Translations under genes and position numbers: made by a program
The notes under the pieces: generated by a model
Databases searched by the model: none
Seen by the model: the letters and a program-made list of their open reading frames with translations, nothing else
Told to the model about the DNA's origin: nothing
In this document: positions 17,543 through 26,901 of the stretch, one piece after another
Numbering within the stretch: position 1 is the first letter of the stretch
Layout: each line of letters starts with the position of its first letter
Assembly (NCBI GenBank): GCA_027011385.1
Contig: JALVAD010000190.1
Span: forward strand, 1-32,179
Reading direction: 5' to 3'
DNA from: Saprospiraceae bacterium
GTDB lineage: Bacteria; Bacteroidota; Bacteroidia; Chitinophagales; Saprospiraceae
Length of the DNA stretch: 32,179 nucleotides

Positions 17543-20413
17543 TCAAAGTTCCTCCTTTAGATACTTTGCCGTATGGCTTTTTTTACAATCCAATATACCT
17601 TCGGTTTTGCCTTGGTACAGGACTTTGCCCCCCTCATTTCCTCCTTCAGGCCCGAGATCGATTATATAATCTGCAGACTTGATAATATCCATATTGTGTT
17701 CTATTACCAATATGGTATTGCCTCTATCTACCAGTTTATTCAGTACATTAATCAGATGCTTTATATCTTCAAAATGCAGTCCTGTTGTCGGTTCATCAAG
17801 AATATAGAAAGTTTTTCCCGTATCTCTTTTGGAAAGTTCTTCTGCGAGTTTAACTCTTTGCGCTTCACCACCGGATAAAGTGGTTGCTTGCTGTCCTAAT
17901 GTGATATAACCAAGCCCTACTTCCAAGAGGGTCTTTAGTTTTCTTTTGAGTGTGGGTACTGCTTCGAAGAAGTCATAGGCTTCTTCTACAGTCATATTGA
18001 GTACATCCGAAATAGTTTTTCCTTTGTATAGTACTTCCAATGTTTCCCGATTGTATCTTCTTCCTCCACAATCTTCGCAATCGACAAATACATCAGGTAA
18101 AAAATTCATCTCGATTTTCATTTTACCACTTCCTTGACAGGTTTCACATCTTCCTCCCTTGACATTAAATGAAAAGCGTCCCATAGTATATCCTCTTATC
18201 TTAGCATCAGGGGTAATGGAAAACAATTTCCGGATATGAGTAAAAAGTCCGGTATATGTTGCCGGATTTGACCTTGGCGTTCTTCCTATAGGTTTTTGGT
18301 CGATTTCTATTATTTTATCTATATTCTCAAGACCTTTAAGGGACTCAAAAGGTAGAGGTTTTTTTATACTTTTATGTATTTTTTGGCGAATATAGGGATA
18401 CAAAGTATCATTGATAAGTGTTGATTTCCCACTTCCTGACACACCTGTTACGCATATAAAGCTTGCAAGCGGCAATTTTATGGATACGTTTTTAAGATTA
18501 TTACCAGTCGCTCCTTCAAGGGTTATAAATTTTTTATTACCTTTTCTTCTTTTCTTTGGTACAGGAATTTGCTTTCTTCCACTCAAATAATCCGGTGTGA
18601 TCCCCTTAAATTTAATGAAATCTTTGGGTGTGCCTTGGGCGATTACTTCACCACCGTGTTTTCCTGCACCAGGTCCCAAATCAAAGAGATAATCCGATTC
18701 AAGCATAATCTCTTTATCATGTTCAACTACGATAACGGTATTGCCGATGTAGGTGAGCTCTTTCAATGCATCTATCAATCTTTTATTGTCTCTGGAATGC
18801 AAGCCGATACTGGGTTCATCGAGAATATATGTAATTCCTGTAAGTTTTGAACCGATTTGAGTAGCTAATCTGGTTCGTTGGGCTTCCCCTCCTGAAAGAG
18901 TTCTGGTAGGTCGATTCAAATTCAAATACCCAAGACCGACTTGGAGCAAAAAATCTACTCTGGTCAAAAGTTCTTTGAGGATTTCCTTAGCTATTGCACT
19001 TTGTTTATTGGACAATTTTTGGTTGATATTGCTTAGCCAATGGTACAATTCATTCAAATCCATTTCGGCTATATGACCGATATGTTTATTGTCTATTTTA
19101 AAATGAAGTGATTCTTTTTTCAATCTAAAGCCACCGCATTCATCACATGTCACTACCGACATATACTCTTCTGCCCATGAGCGAATCTTTTCAGAACTTG
19201 TATTCTCGTACCACCTTTTTATCATATTTACAAGCCCTTCATAAGCCAAATCATAGGTATATTCTGTCAATCCAAAATTGAAATCGTATTGAAAATCTTC
19301 ATTGCCACCGTACAATATCACATCCAATGCTTTTTTGGGTATTTTATTAATTGGAGTATCGTAATCAAATTTGTACTTCTTTGCTATTTCTTTTAATTGT
19401 TTAAATGTCCAAGTATCACGTACTTCACCAAATGGAGCTATACCTACTTCGTTGATTGTTTTACTCCAATCAGGAATCACTTTTTCAAGATCCACATTAT
19501 TTACTTTCCCCAATCCCTTGCATTTTGGACAAGAACCATAAGGAGTATTGAATGAAAACGAATTTGGAGATGGTTCTTCATATGAAATGCCTGAATCGGG
19601 ACACATCAAGCTTTTGCTGAATGGATAGACTTTATCAGCTTGCAAATCTGCAATCATAACCAGATTATCACCTATTTTCATGGCGACTTCAATAGATGAA
19701 GACAGTCTTTCTTTTTTGGTTTTATCAACGATAATTCTATCTATCACTACTTCCACATCATGAGTTTGATACCTATCCAATTTATATCTCGGCTTGATAT
19801 CGACTATATTGCCATCAACCCTGGCTTTGGTATAGCCTCGTTTTCGTATTTGATCAAAAAGTTCCCTGTAATGTCCTTTTCTTCCCCTGACCATTGGAGC
19901 CAATACGGCAATTTTTTTCTTATCGAATTCTTTAAGAATAACATCATTTATTTGCTCTTCTGTGTATTTTATCATTTTTTTGCCGGTCACATACGAATAC
20001 GCTTCTCCGATTCTGGCAAAAAGAAGTCTAAGAAAATCATAAATCTCGGTTGTAGTCCCAACAGTTGATCTGGGATTCCAACCAGTAGATTTCTGTTCGA
20101 TGGAAATCACGGGACTGAGTCCGGTGATTTGTTCTACATCAGGTCGTTCCATCTTGCCCAAAAACTGTCTGACATAAGCACCAAATGTCTCCATATAACG
20201 TCTTTGACCTTCTGCATATATGGTGTCAAATGCGAGTGAGGATTTGCCGCTTCCGCTTATACCGGTTATCACGACCAGTTTGTTTTTTGGTATATCTACA
20301 TCAATATCCATCAGATTATTTTCCCTGGCGCCTATCACCGATATATGCTTATTTTTTACAGACAAGATATTTGTATTTTTAATCAATACCAAATTAACTC
20401 TAAAATGACGCAC
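17543..20413 (-). CDS. uvrA: Excinuclease ABC subunit UvrA
   Basis: Two ABC ATPase modules (GISGSGKSSLAFDTIYAEGQRRY; GVSGSGKSTLINDTLYP), LSGGEAQRTRLATQIGS, LSGGEAQRVKLAEELS, C-terminal zinc-finger CETCQGSGKMKIEMNFLPDVFVDCEDC. Start codon uncertain: the track start is GTG at 20413; a TTG giving MSVKNKHISVIGAREN is also possible. Confidence 0.97.
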   Translation of the reverse strand: MRHFRVNLVLIKNTNILSVKNKHISVIGARENNLMDIDVDIPKNKLVVITGISGSGKSSLAFDTIYAEGQRRYMETFGAYVRQFLGKMERPDVEQITGLSPVISIEQKSTGWNPRSTVGTTTEIYDFLRLLFARIGEAYSYVTGKKMIKYTEEQINDVILKEFDKKKIAVLAPMVRGRKGHYRELFDQIRKRGYTKARVDGNIVDIKPRYKLDRYQTHDVEVVIDRIIVDKTKKERLSSSIEVAMKIGDNLVMIADLQADKVYPFSKSLMCPDSGISYEEPSPNSFSFNTPYGSCPKCKGLGKVNNVDLEKVIPDWSKTINEVGIAPFGEVRDTWTFKQLKEIAKKYKFDYDTPINKIPKKALDVILYGGNEDFQYDFNFGLTEYTYDLAYEGLVNMIKRWYENTSSEKIRSWAEEYMSVVTCDECGGFRLKKESLHFKIDNKHIGHIAEMDLNELYHWLSNINQKLSNKQSAIAKEILKELLTRVDFLLQVGLGYLNLNRPTRTLSGGEAQRTRLATQIGSKLTGITYILDEPSIGLHSRDNKRLIDALKELTYIGNTVIVVEHDKEIMLESDYLFDLGPGAGKHGGEVIAQGTPKDFIKFKGITPDYLSGRKQIPVPKKRRKGNKKFITLEGATGNNLKNVSIKLPLASFICVTGVSGSGKSTLINDTLYPYIRQKIHKSIKKPLPFESLKGLENIDKIIEIDQKPIGRTPRSNPATYTGLFTHIRKLFSITPDAKIRGYTMGRFSFNVKGGRCETCQGSGKMKIEMNFLPDVFVDCEDCGGRRYNRETLEVLYKGKTISDVLNMTVEEAYDFFEAVPTLKRKLKTLLEVGLGYITLGQQATTLSGGEAQRVKLAEELSKRDTGKTFYILDEPTTGLHFEDIKHLINVLNKLVDRGNTILVIEHNMDIIKSADYIIDLGPEGGNEGGKVLYQGKTEGILDCKKSHTAKYLKEEL

Positions 20414-20472
20414 ATATTACATTTTAATTTTACAATATTTTCATTAAAAATACTCGCCATAGCTAGGCTATT
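20404..20472 (-). repeat. Dispersed intergenic repeat of about 68 nt, copy A
   Basis: Reverse complement ATAGCCTAGCTATGGCGAGTATTTTTAATGAAAATATTGTAAAATTAAAATGTAATATGTGCGTCATT aligns to 25854-25921 with roughly 80% identity by eye. Confidence 0.6.
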
Positions 20473-20634
20473 CCTGTGTTTTTTAACTCAATCTTGAAAA
20501 ATCAATTCTATAATATTTATACGACATCTTAAATTTAATTTGGTATAAAATGTTAATTGAATAGACAAACGGACAAAGATATATCTTTTTTGAAAACTTG
20601 CAAATAAAAAATTGAAAGAGGTGCATTTCATTTT

Positions 20635-23600
20635 TTAAAATACTATCATCCGTTTTGTATCAACAAATTCATCTACTTCAAGTCTGTAAAACAATATTCC
20701 GGTCGCATACAAATCTTTCTTTTCGATTTTGACTTGATTGATACCGCCTTTTGCCATTCCTGCATATGATTTTATCTCCTTTCCCGTAATATCAAAAATC
20801 GACAGTTTGTATTTTGATGCTTTTGGCAATCTAAACTCGATTTTTGATGATTTTGAAAAAGGATTTGGAACATTCTGGCATAACTTATATTTTGGAGATG
20901 AGTTTACTTGAGTTATTGCATCTGTATTTATGATTTCAAGGGATATTTTTGATGTTTTCAATTCATCACCTCTATATGCTTCGGATTTTAATAATAAATT
21001 ATCTACTTGCAATACTTTATCTAATTCGGAATCAGCATTAGCCATTAGTTTCAGTGTAAACAATGCTTCGTCTTTACCAAATGAAGATGCTCGAAAATCA
21101 GCTATACCTAATAGCAAATTTCCTAAGATTTCATTATAATTATTTTCATATATTTCCAAAGCTCCGTTTTCTATTCCAATAAATTCTGCTCCGTGAATAT
21201 ACAGAGATAATTGTAATCCAAAAACATCATTGAAATTACCGGAATAAACCGGCACAATAACAGTATCTCCCTTAGCAAATTTTTGATTTTTAATCACAAG
21301 ATCCAGCGTTTGTGTATCCTGTGGTATCGAATCGACAATACTATTATCCGTATCACCGATTTTAAAGGCATAAAAATCTATGTCATCTACGTCATTGTTA
21401 AATAAATCTACTATTTGTATTCTCGCTTCATCTAATTCTTTTAATGCTTGTGCCGGATTTGCAAATTCATAATCCTTTGATATCGCTATCCATGAATTGT
21501 TTTCAAATTCTGTTTCTTCTCTAAGGAGTATTTTCAAGAGGGAATTTATATCTGAAATAGTAATACTGCCATCGTTATTGGCATCCATAGATAGTAAGTT
21601 GTACGGTGAAGCCGGCTGTTTTAATCCCAGCAAAAACAATTTCATCAGAATCATATCCCTAATATTGATTCCTCTGAGATAATTGCTGTCGAGAGTTCCC
21701 GAAATAGTATATGAACCTTCTTTTAGATTAAAGTCATAATATCCGCCATCTGTTTTAGTATTTTTTATAATAACGGTATCTTCTGCTATCATATTCATAC
21801 CGTTAAATCGTATATCGGAATTCAAATATGTTACTCTTCCGTTTAGATTATAAAAATGTTCGCCTTCTAATATTATTTTTATAGGAGAGAAAGCATAATT
21901 ATTGTCATCACATTCTTCGTCATAGGCGAATTTATCCCAAACGTAAATTCTAACAGGTAAATTTTTAGGATTGGCATCTTCTGTAAATTTCAATATTCTG
22001 CGTTGAGATGTGTTTTTTCCCGGTATCCATGCATCAGCTTCTCCTTGTAAAAATGCTTCATTTGTACTAATGTTTCCGGTTTTTGGATCAAAGAAATACT
22101 TGCCGTATTTTACGAATTGTTTTTCCCACTTTGAAGTATTTTCCCAAAGTTTTGGTATATAATCGGTAAATGTAAAATAGAGCTTATCTTTTGTAGCACA
22201 ATTATCAATTGAAGCGATACAGCCTTCACAACCTCCCTTATCAAAATCAACTGCATTTATCTCCACAATTCCATAATCCAAATAAACTACCGACACATCG
22301 GAAGTTATAGGGGTAGGAGCTGTTTTATCAGCAACAGCAAAATATTGTTCGACTGTTTTTACATTGCCACAATGTCCTCTCACCGTCCATTTAACCTTAT
22401 AATGTCCTTCGCTAAGACCCGATAGCAAATATTGCGATGCAATATCCGTACTGTCTATATTATCCTTTTGAATATCACCTACAACTCCTTGAATGGGATG
22501 AGGAAGATAATTGTAAGAATACTGAACAGTAATCCAAGTATCAACATTTGTAACGATATATTTCCATTGTGCATTATTGTCTAAGCCGCAAGAATCAATT
22601 AATCTGGCAGACAATACTACATCTTGAGTATAACAATCTTCAATGCCAATACAAGAATTCTCAACCACAACATCGATAAGATTCTTTTTTGTAACCACGA
22701 TATTTTGAATATATCTGTAGTAACCATCATTAACCAAATTCGAGCAATCTATGTGACCATTTGCAATCGAGTCCATATTTGATTCCGCTTGACTACCAGG
22801 ATCGTATTTACACCAATCAATAACAGCCCATTCACGTATCAATTTGAATCTGTGACTATCCTCAACAATAGTGTCTTCTTTGACGATTTCCGCAGTTATA
22901 TCATTACAATGATCGTCAGTCCATGTAGGTGTTTCAAGATTATCCAAATCCTTATATAAAATATCAATATCCCTTTCAGGGAAAACAATTGTACAAGGAT
23001 TAAACACTTTGTCGGGTAGTATTCTTATCTCTTGCTGGCAATAAGAAGTATCAATTCCATTTGAAACAGTCCAAGTTCTTTTTACGATATTATCACAATG
23101 TTGGTTAAAATGTTTATCAGTATATGTACGGGTATCATAATTACATAAACCGAGGATATCCGGTGACAATTTTGGATTGATATCCGGTGATAAACTTTCA
23201 CTACATGTAATTTCTACCTTTGGACAATCGATTATATCCGGCAAAACATCATATACCAAAATCACTTGTGAATATCTGTAATAACCATCAATTAGAAGAC
23301 TGTCACAAATCAAGCGTTGGTCTTTGGTAATATCGACATTATTCTCTGCACCGCTATTAGCTTGATAAACGCAATGGTCGATTACCGCCCAATCTCTTAT
23401 TATTTTGAAATAGCCTTCTTCGGTAAAATCAAAGGTGTCCTCGTTTATTATTTTTGCGCTTATATCATTACAGACATTGCTTTCCCAAACAGGGGCTTTG
23501 TCTAAGTTTCCGGCACAATTTGTTTTGATATCACCGGGAAAAACAATTGTGCATGGGTCAAAAGGAAGCGTAGAATCAGGTAAGAAAATATGTTGTTGGC

Positions 23601-25584
23601 AAGTCGATTCGACATTATCGATAGATACTTTCCATGTCCTTAGTATTTCATTGCCACAATTTTCCAATCTTTGGTCGGAATATTCCAAATCGTAAAGACA
23701 TCCTCTTTCGGTTTTTGGATACAGTTTATTATTTTCATCAGGATTTAGACTTTCATCACAAGACAATAAGATATCAGTACATTCTATGAATGGTTTGAGA
23801 GTATCTTGGAAATTAATAACTGCCCAGCAATCCCTGTAATGGTTTTTAAGGTCACCGTTTTCTCCAAAACGTTCAGGATTTACATCACCTGAGCCCGGGT
23901 CAACATCCAATACTCTCAAGGAAACCATTAGTTTCCCTTGAGTAACATTTTCAGAACATATAGAGATTGAATCCTTGTACCATGAATCGGTTTCGCTATT
24001 GTTTTCTTCAAGATAATTGCATTGTGCATCATACTCAGATACATTATCAACTTTTCGAGCTTTAAAGTAGAGAGAGCCGCAATTATCAAACGAATTGCCG
24101 TTGAATCTGACAGCAGCAATTTTTGTCAAACCACAATAGGGATAATTTATATTGAGCATTTTACAAGCCGGAATAGGTGGTTTACCATCAAATACAAGCA
24201 AATCAACACACTTTTCGGATTCTACACCGGCAGTATCTACCATATGATAACAAAGATTGTATTCACCTAATGCTAGGTCGTGTATTACCCAAGTCTCGGT
24301 ACTGTCATAAAGCCCGTTATCGTCAGTGTCACCCATTATAGTATCACTATCAAATGTAACCCAATATTTATCAATGATACTACATTTTTCGCCGAATACC
24401 GGTAGTTTTGGAATTACAATATCAGCTTTACAAGACATAGGATTTGTACTAAATCTCAATGTATCTCCTACTATTTCCTCAAAGGAGAAATCATTTTTTA
24501 CAACTATTACTTGGATATGTGTTAAAACCTCACCTGTACAATCATTTACCAATGTCCATTCTCTTAGTATTTTTACCTTATTGGTAAGTTGGTATTTGCT
24601 ATCTTGATAAATATCTTCAATTGTTCCACAAGATTGGGAAAAGCCTTCAGGGATACCGGTTATATCCGTATGAGGGTTGCCATTTGCGTCAATTTTACTT
24701 ATATTATTGCAATAAAGTATAGGATTATTTCCTTGTAGTCCATCCCAATTTACTGGCCATCTAAACGCTTTCAGTAAATCTGTTCCTGTGAAAAAATATT
24801 CGGAAGTACAAGTTTGTTGGTCTCCATTTGCATCTGTTATAGTATAGTGTCTCAATAGGTTTTGTTCTCCGCAATTATCCCCCCAAAAAATATCATCATC
24901 CCAATCTATAGAATAATCATTTGGAATTTCGGGAATAGGTATATCGAAACTCGCAGTATCTTCATAGCAGCTACTGAATACACATTCTTCTGCATACACC
25001 CTTTTGGCGAAAAAAGCTTGTCCTTGATTAACAGCCTTAATTGAAATATGATAGTTCCCTATAAACTCAGCATCATAATCCATGACTAATAACGTATAAA
25101 TTTTTCCGGTATCCAGAGAGACAATATTTTTTATCATACCACTATCTTGAGGTTCTTCAAATTGTAATAAAGAATCTCTGACAATATATCCCCCAAGTCC
25201 CAAAATAAGATTATCACAAGTCGGTTTCCCCCATGAATTTGCAATATATAGGCCTAAAATTAATTTGTTGTTATCCGAACCGGCAAACTTGTATTCTCCT
25301 GATTGGGAAACAGTAAAATTGTAACGATCAAAATAGTGAATGCCATCATCGGGAATTTGGTCATGAGTACCAAAATCCCAGCAAGCCTTGTCTATTTCTA
25401 TTGCAAAATCTTTGGGCGACAAGCTTCCATTTAGCGTGTCCGGAAACTCATCTCCTATATCAAATTTACCTCCCGGCTGACACGGGCAATTGATGGTTTG
25501 GGTATAAACATTCGTATTTACAAATAGAAATATATATACGATTAAAATAATACTAATAAAATCGGTGTTTTTGGATTTGTTCAT
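20635..25584 (-). CDS. Large secreted protein with tandem Cys-rich repeats, dockerin-like EF-hand segment, cohesin-like region and T9SS type A C-terminal sorting domain
   Basis: N-terminal signal peptide; two repeats of about 185 aa beginning IECTDILLSCDESLNP / IIDCPKVEITCSESLSP; SMDANNDGSITISDINSLLKIL; C-terminal CQNVPNPFSKSSKIEFRLPKASKYKLSIFDITGKEIKSY...GILFYRLEVDEFVDTKRMIVF. Confidence 0.9.
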   Translation of the reverse strand: MNKSKNTDFISIILIVYIFLFVNTNVYTQTINCPCQPGGKFDIGDEFPDTLNGSLSPKDFAIEIDKACWDFGTHDQIPDDGIHYFDRYNFTVSQSGEYKFAGSDNNKLILGLYIANSWGKPTCDNLILGLGGYIVRDSLLQFEEPQDSGMIKNIVSLDTGKIYTLLVMDYDAEFIGNYHISIKAVNQGQAFFAKRVYAEECVFSSCYEDTASFDIPIPEIPNDYSIDWDDDIFWGDNCGEQNLLRHYTITDANGDQQTCTSEYFFTGTDLLKAFRWPVNWDGLQGNNPILYCNNISKIDANGNPHTDITGIPEGFSQSCGTIEDIYQDSKYQLTNKVKILREWTLVNDCTGEVLTHIQVIVVKNDFSFEEIVGDTLRFSTNPMSCKADIVIPKLPVFGEKCSIIDKYWVTFDSDTIMGDTDDNGLYDSTETWVIHDLALGEYNLCYHMVDTAGVESEKCVDLLVFDGKPPIPACKMLNINYPYCGLTKIAAVRFNGNSFDNCGSLYFKARKVDNVSEYDAQCNYLEENNSETDSWYKDSISICSENVTQGKLMVSLRVLDVDPGSGDVNPERFGENGDLKNHYRDCWAVINFQDTLKPFIECTDILLSCDESLNPDENNKLYPKTERGCLYDLEYSDQRLENCGNEILRTWKVSIDNVESTCQQHIFLPDSTLPFDPCTIVFPGDIKTNCAGNLDKAPVWESNVCNDISAKIINEDTFDFTEEGYFKIIRDWAVIDHCVYQANSGAENNVDITKDQRLICDSLLIDGYYRYSQVILVYDVLPDIIDCPKVEITCSESLSPDINPKLSPDILGLCNYDTRTYTDKHFNQHCDNIVKRTWTVSNGIDTSYCQQEIRILPDKVFNPCTIVFPERDIDILYKDLDNLETPTWTDDHCNDITAEIVKEDTIVEDSHRFKLIREWAVIDWCKYDPGSQAESNMDSIANGHIDCSNLVNDGYYRYIQNIVVTKKNLIDVVVENSCIGIEDCYTQDVVLSARLIDSCGLDNNAQWKYIVTNVDTWITVQYSYNYLPHPIQGVVGDIQKDNIDSTDIASQYLLSGLSEGHYKVKWTVRGHCGNVKTVEQYFAVADKTAPTPITSDVSVVYLDYGIVEINAVDFDKGGCEGCIASIDNCATKDKLYFTFTDYIPKLWENTSKWEKQFVKYGKYFFDPKTGNISTNEAFLQGEADAWIPGKNTSQRRILKFTEDANPKNLPVRIYVWDKFAYDEECDDNNYAFSPIKIILEGEHFYNLNGRVTYLNSDIRFNGMNMIAEDTVIIKNTKTDGGYYDFNLKEGSYTISGTLDSNYLRGINIRDMILMKLFLLGLKQPASPYNLLSMDANNDGSITISDINSLLKILLREETEFENNSWIAISKDYEFANPAQALKELDEARIQIVDLFNNDVDDIDFYAFKIGDTDNSIVDSIPQDTQTLDLVIKNQKFAKGDTVIVPVYSGNFNDVFGLQLSLYIHGAEFIGIENGALEIYENNYNEILGNLLLGIADFRASSFGKDEALFTLKLMANADSELDKVLQVDNLLLKSEAYRGDELKTSKISLEIINTDAITQVNSSPKYKLCQNVPNPFSKSSKIEFRLPKASKYKLSIFDITGKEIKSYAGMAKGGINQVKIEKKDLYATGILFYRLEVDEFVDTKRMIVF

Positions 25585-25815
25585 AATGGATAAATATTAA
25601 GTATCGGTTATTAAAATGTGATATAAAGGTATGTGAAAAATCCGTAAACACTTAAAATACACTAAGTTATTTTTAGCATATTCTTTTTTTTAATACGATT
25701 TTATTTAGTGTGTTTGTGTGTTTTCTGGTAGATACTAAATAATATATCCATTTATATTAGATATGTATAGTTTGAATTTATTTTTTGCAATATATTAGAT
25801 AGAACCCACCTCAAT

Positions 25816-25833
25816 CCTCCCTTACAAGGGAGG
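25816..25833. repeat. Palindrome CCTCCCTT-AC-AAGGGAGG in intergenic region
   Basis: 8-bp perfect inverted repeat with 2-nt centre. Confidence 0.6.
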
Positions 25834-25853
25834 AAGCTGCAACCCGCAAGGGC

Positions 25854-25921
25854 ATGACTTAGCTATGGAGAGTGTTTTTAATAAAAATAATGGAAAGTTA
25901 AAATGTAATAAATGCTTCATT
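25854..25921 (+). repeat. Dispersed intergenic repeat of about 68 nt, copy B
   Basis: ATGACTTAGCTATGGAGAGTGTTTTTAATAAAAATAATGGAAAGTTAAAATGTAATAAATGCTTCATT aligns to the reverse complement of 20404-20472. Confidence 0.6.
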
Positions 25922-25958
25922 GCAATCAGTATATCCACCTATTTCAAAAGTGGACATA

Positions 25959-26897
25959 CTAATGTAATTTGAATACAACAGGAAGTGTGAACCAAACACT
26001 TACATATTTTTCTCCTTGTTTGCTGGGAATCCATTTGGGCATATTTGAAATTAATTCCAATAACTCTTCTTTGATTTCTTGATTTAGTCCTTTTAGAATA
26101 GAAACTTTTACAATCTCACCTGATTTATTCACTGTAAATCTGATTAACGCCTTGCCCTCTAAACCGTATTTATGTGCTTTTGGAGGATAATACAGTTTAC
26201 GATATACATACTCATTAAATTTTTGGGAAGTGCATTTTTCTCGTAATTTTTTATTTTTTATATGTGCACATTTTGCTAAATAAGGCATATGTTCTTCAAT
26301 CCTTTTATTATCAGTTGAATCAACTCTTGATTGCCTAAAGATTGTATCGGATTTATATTCGCCTTGGTTGCTTATATTGCCCAATGAGTCATAAATCACA
26401 AAATCACCTTCTTTTACACCCATTTTATAGTTCAAAACCTCGCTTTTTCTTCCTTTGAAATCAAATTTTTCAAATTTTCCATTAAGCTTATCGTTTTCGT
26501 AATTTGCGATTAATTTTAACGTATTTGCTCCCCAATAATAAAATTTCCACTCGCCTACTTTTTTATTTTTAATAAATTTCCCAACACTTTCTATACTACC
26601 ATTATCGTATCTAATAATCGATTCCCCATTCAATATAGAACAGTTTTTATCCAAGAAGCTCTGCTTAGAAGTAAGGACTTTGGTCTCAGGAAAAAATGTT
26701 CTTAAAATATACTGCCCGTTGCTATCGATAGATTTAACATAGTGATACCAACTAGCCTCAATTTTTTCATTTTCAGGAATAAATTCTTTGTATTTTTCAT
26801 AAAAAATCTTTGAATTTGCAGTGTACAAATTTGGATTCTGTACAAAACATGATGAAAAGGAAAAAATCACTATGATAAAAACTAAAAATTTCAACAT
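25959..26897 (-). CDS. Putative lipoprotein with MORN/YwqK-like repeats and C-terminal TonB-like domain
   Basis: Lipobox FSSC; repeats YDNGSIESVGKFIKNKKVGEWKFYYW...NYENDKLNGKFEKFDFKGRKSEV; C-terminal YPPKAHKYGLEGKALIRFTVNKSGEIVKVSILKG...WIPSKQGEKYVSVWFTLPVVFKL (TonB_C). Confidence 0.85.
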   Translation of the reverse strand: MLKFLVFIIVIFSFSSCFVQNPNLYTANSKIFYEKYKEFIPENEKIEASWYHYVKSIDSNGQYILRTFFPETKVLTSKQSFLDKNCSILNGESIIRYDNGSIESVGKFIKNKKVGEWKFYYWGANTLKLIANYENDKLNGKFEKFDFKGRKSEVLNYKMGVKEGDFVIYDSLGNISNQGEYKSDTIFRQSRVDSTDNKRIEEHMPYLAKCAHIKNKKLREKCTSQKFNEYVYRKLYYPPKAHKYGLEGKALIRFTVNKSGEIVKVSILKGLNQEIKEELLELISNMPKWIPSKQGEKYVSVWFTLPVVFKLH

Positions 26898-26901
26898 TTT
26901 T

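Noticed and set aside
18120-19700. UvrA first zinc motif with CPDS instead of CxxC
   Set aside because: From memory, many Bacteroidota UvrA proteins lack the second Cys there, and the second zinc finger is intact, so not unusual.
23237-23792. Tandem repeats in the giant gene considered as a possible CRISPR or nucleotide-level repeat array
   Set aside because: Similarity is mainly at protein level with diverged DNA and no spacer-repeat periodicity; it is domain duplication.
24862-25044. Small plus-strand ORFs opposite the giant T9SS gene (several at 20930-25044)
   Set aside because: Antisense ORFs expected by chance across a long AT-rich gene; no coherent features.
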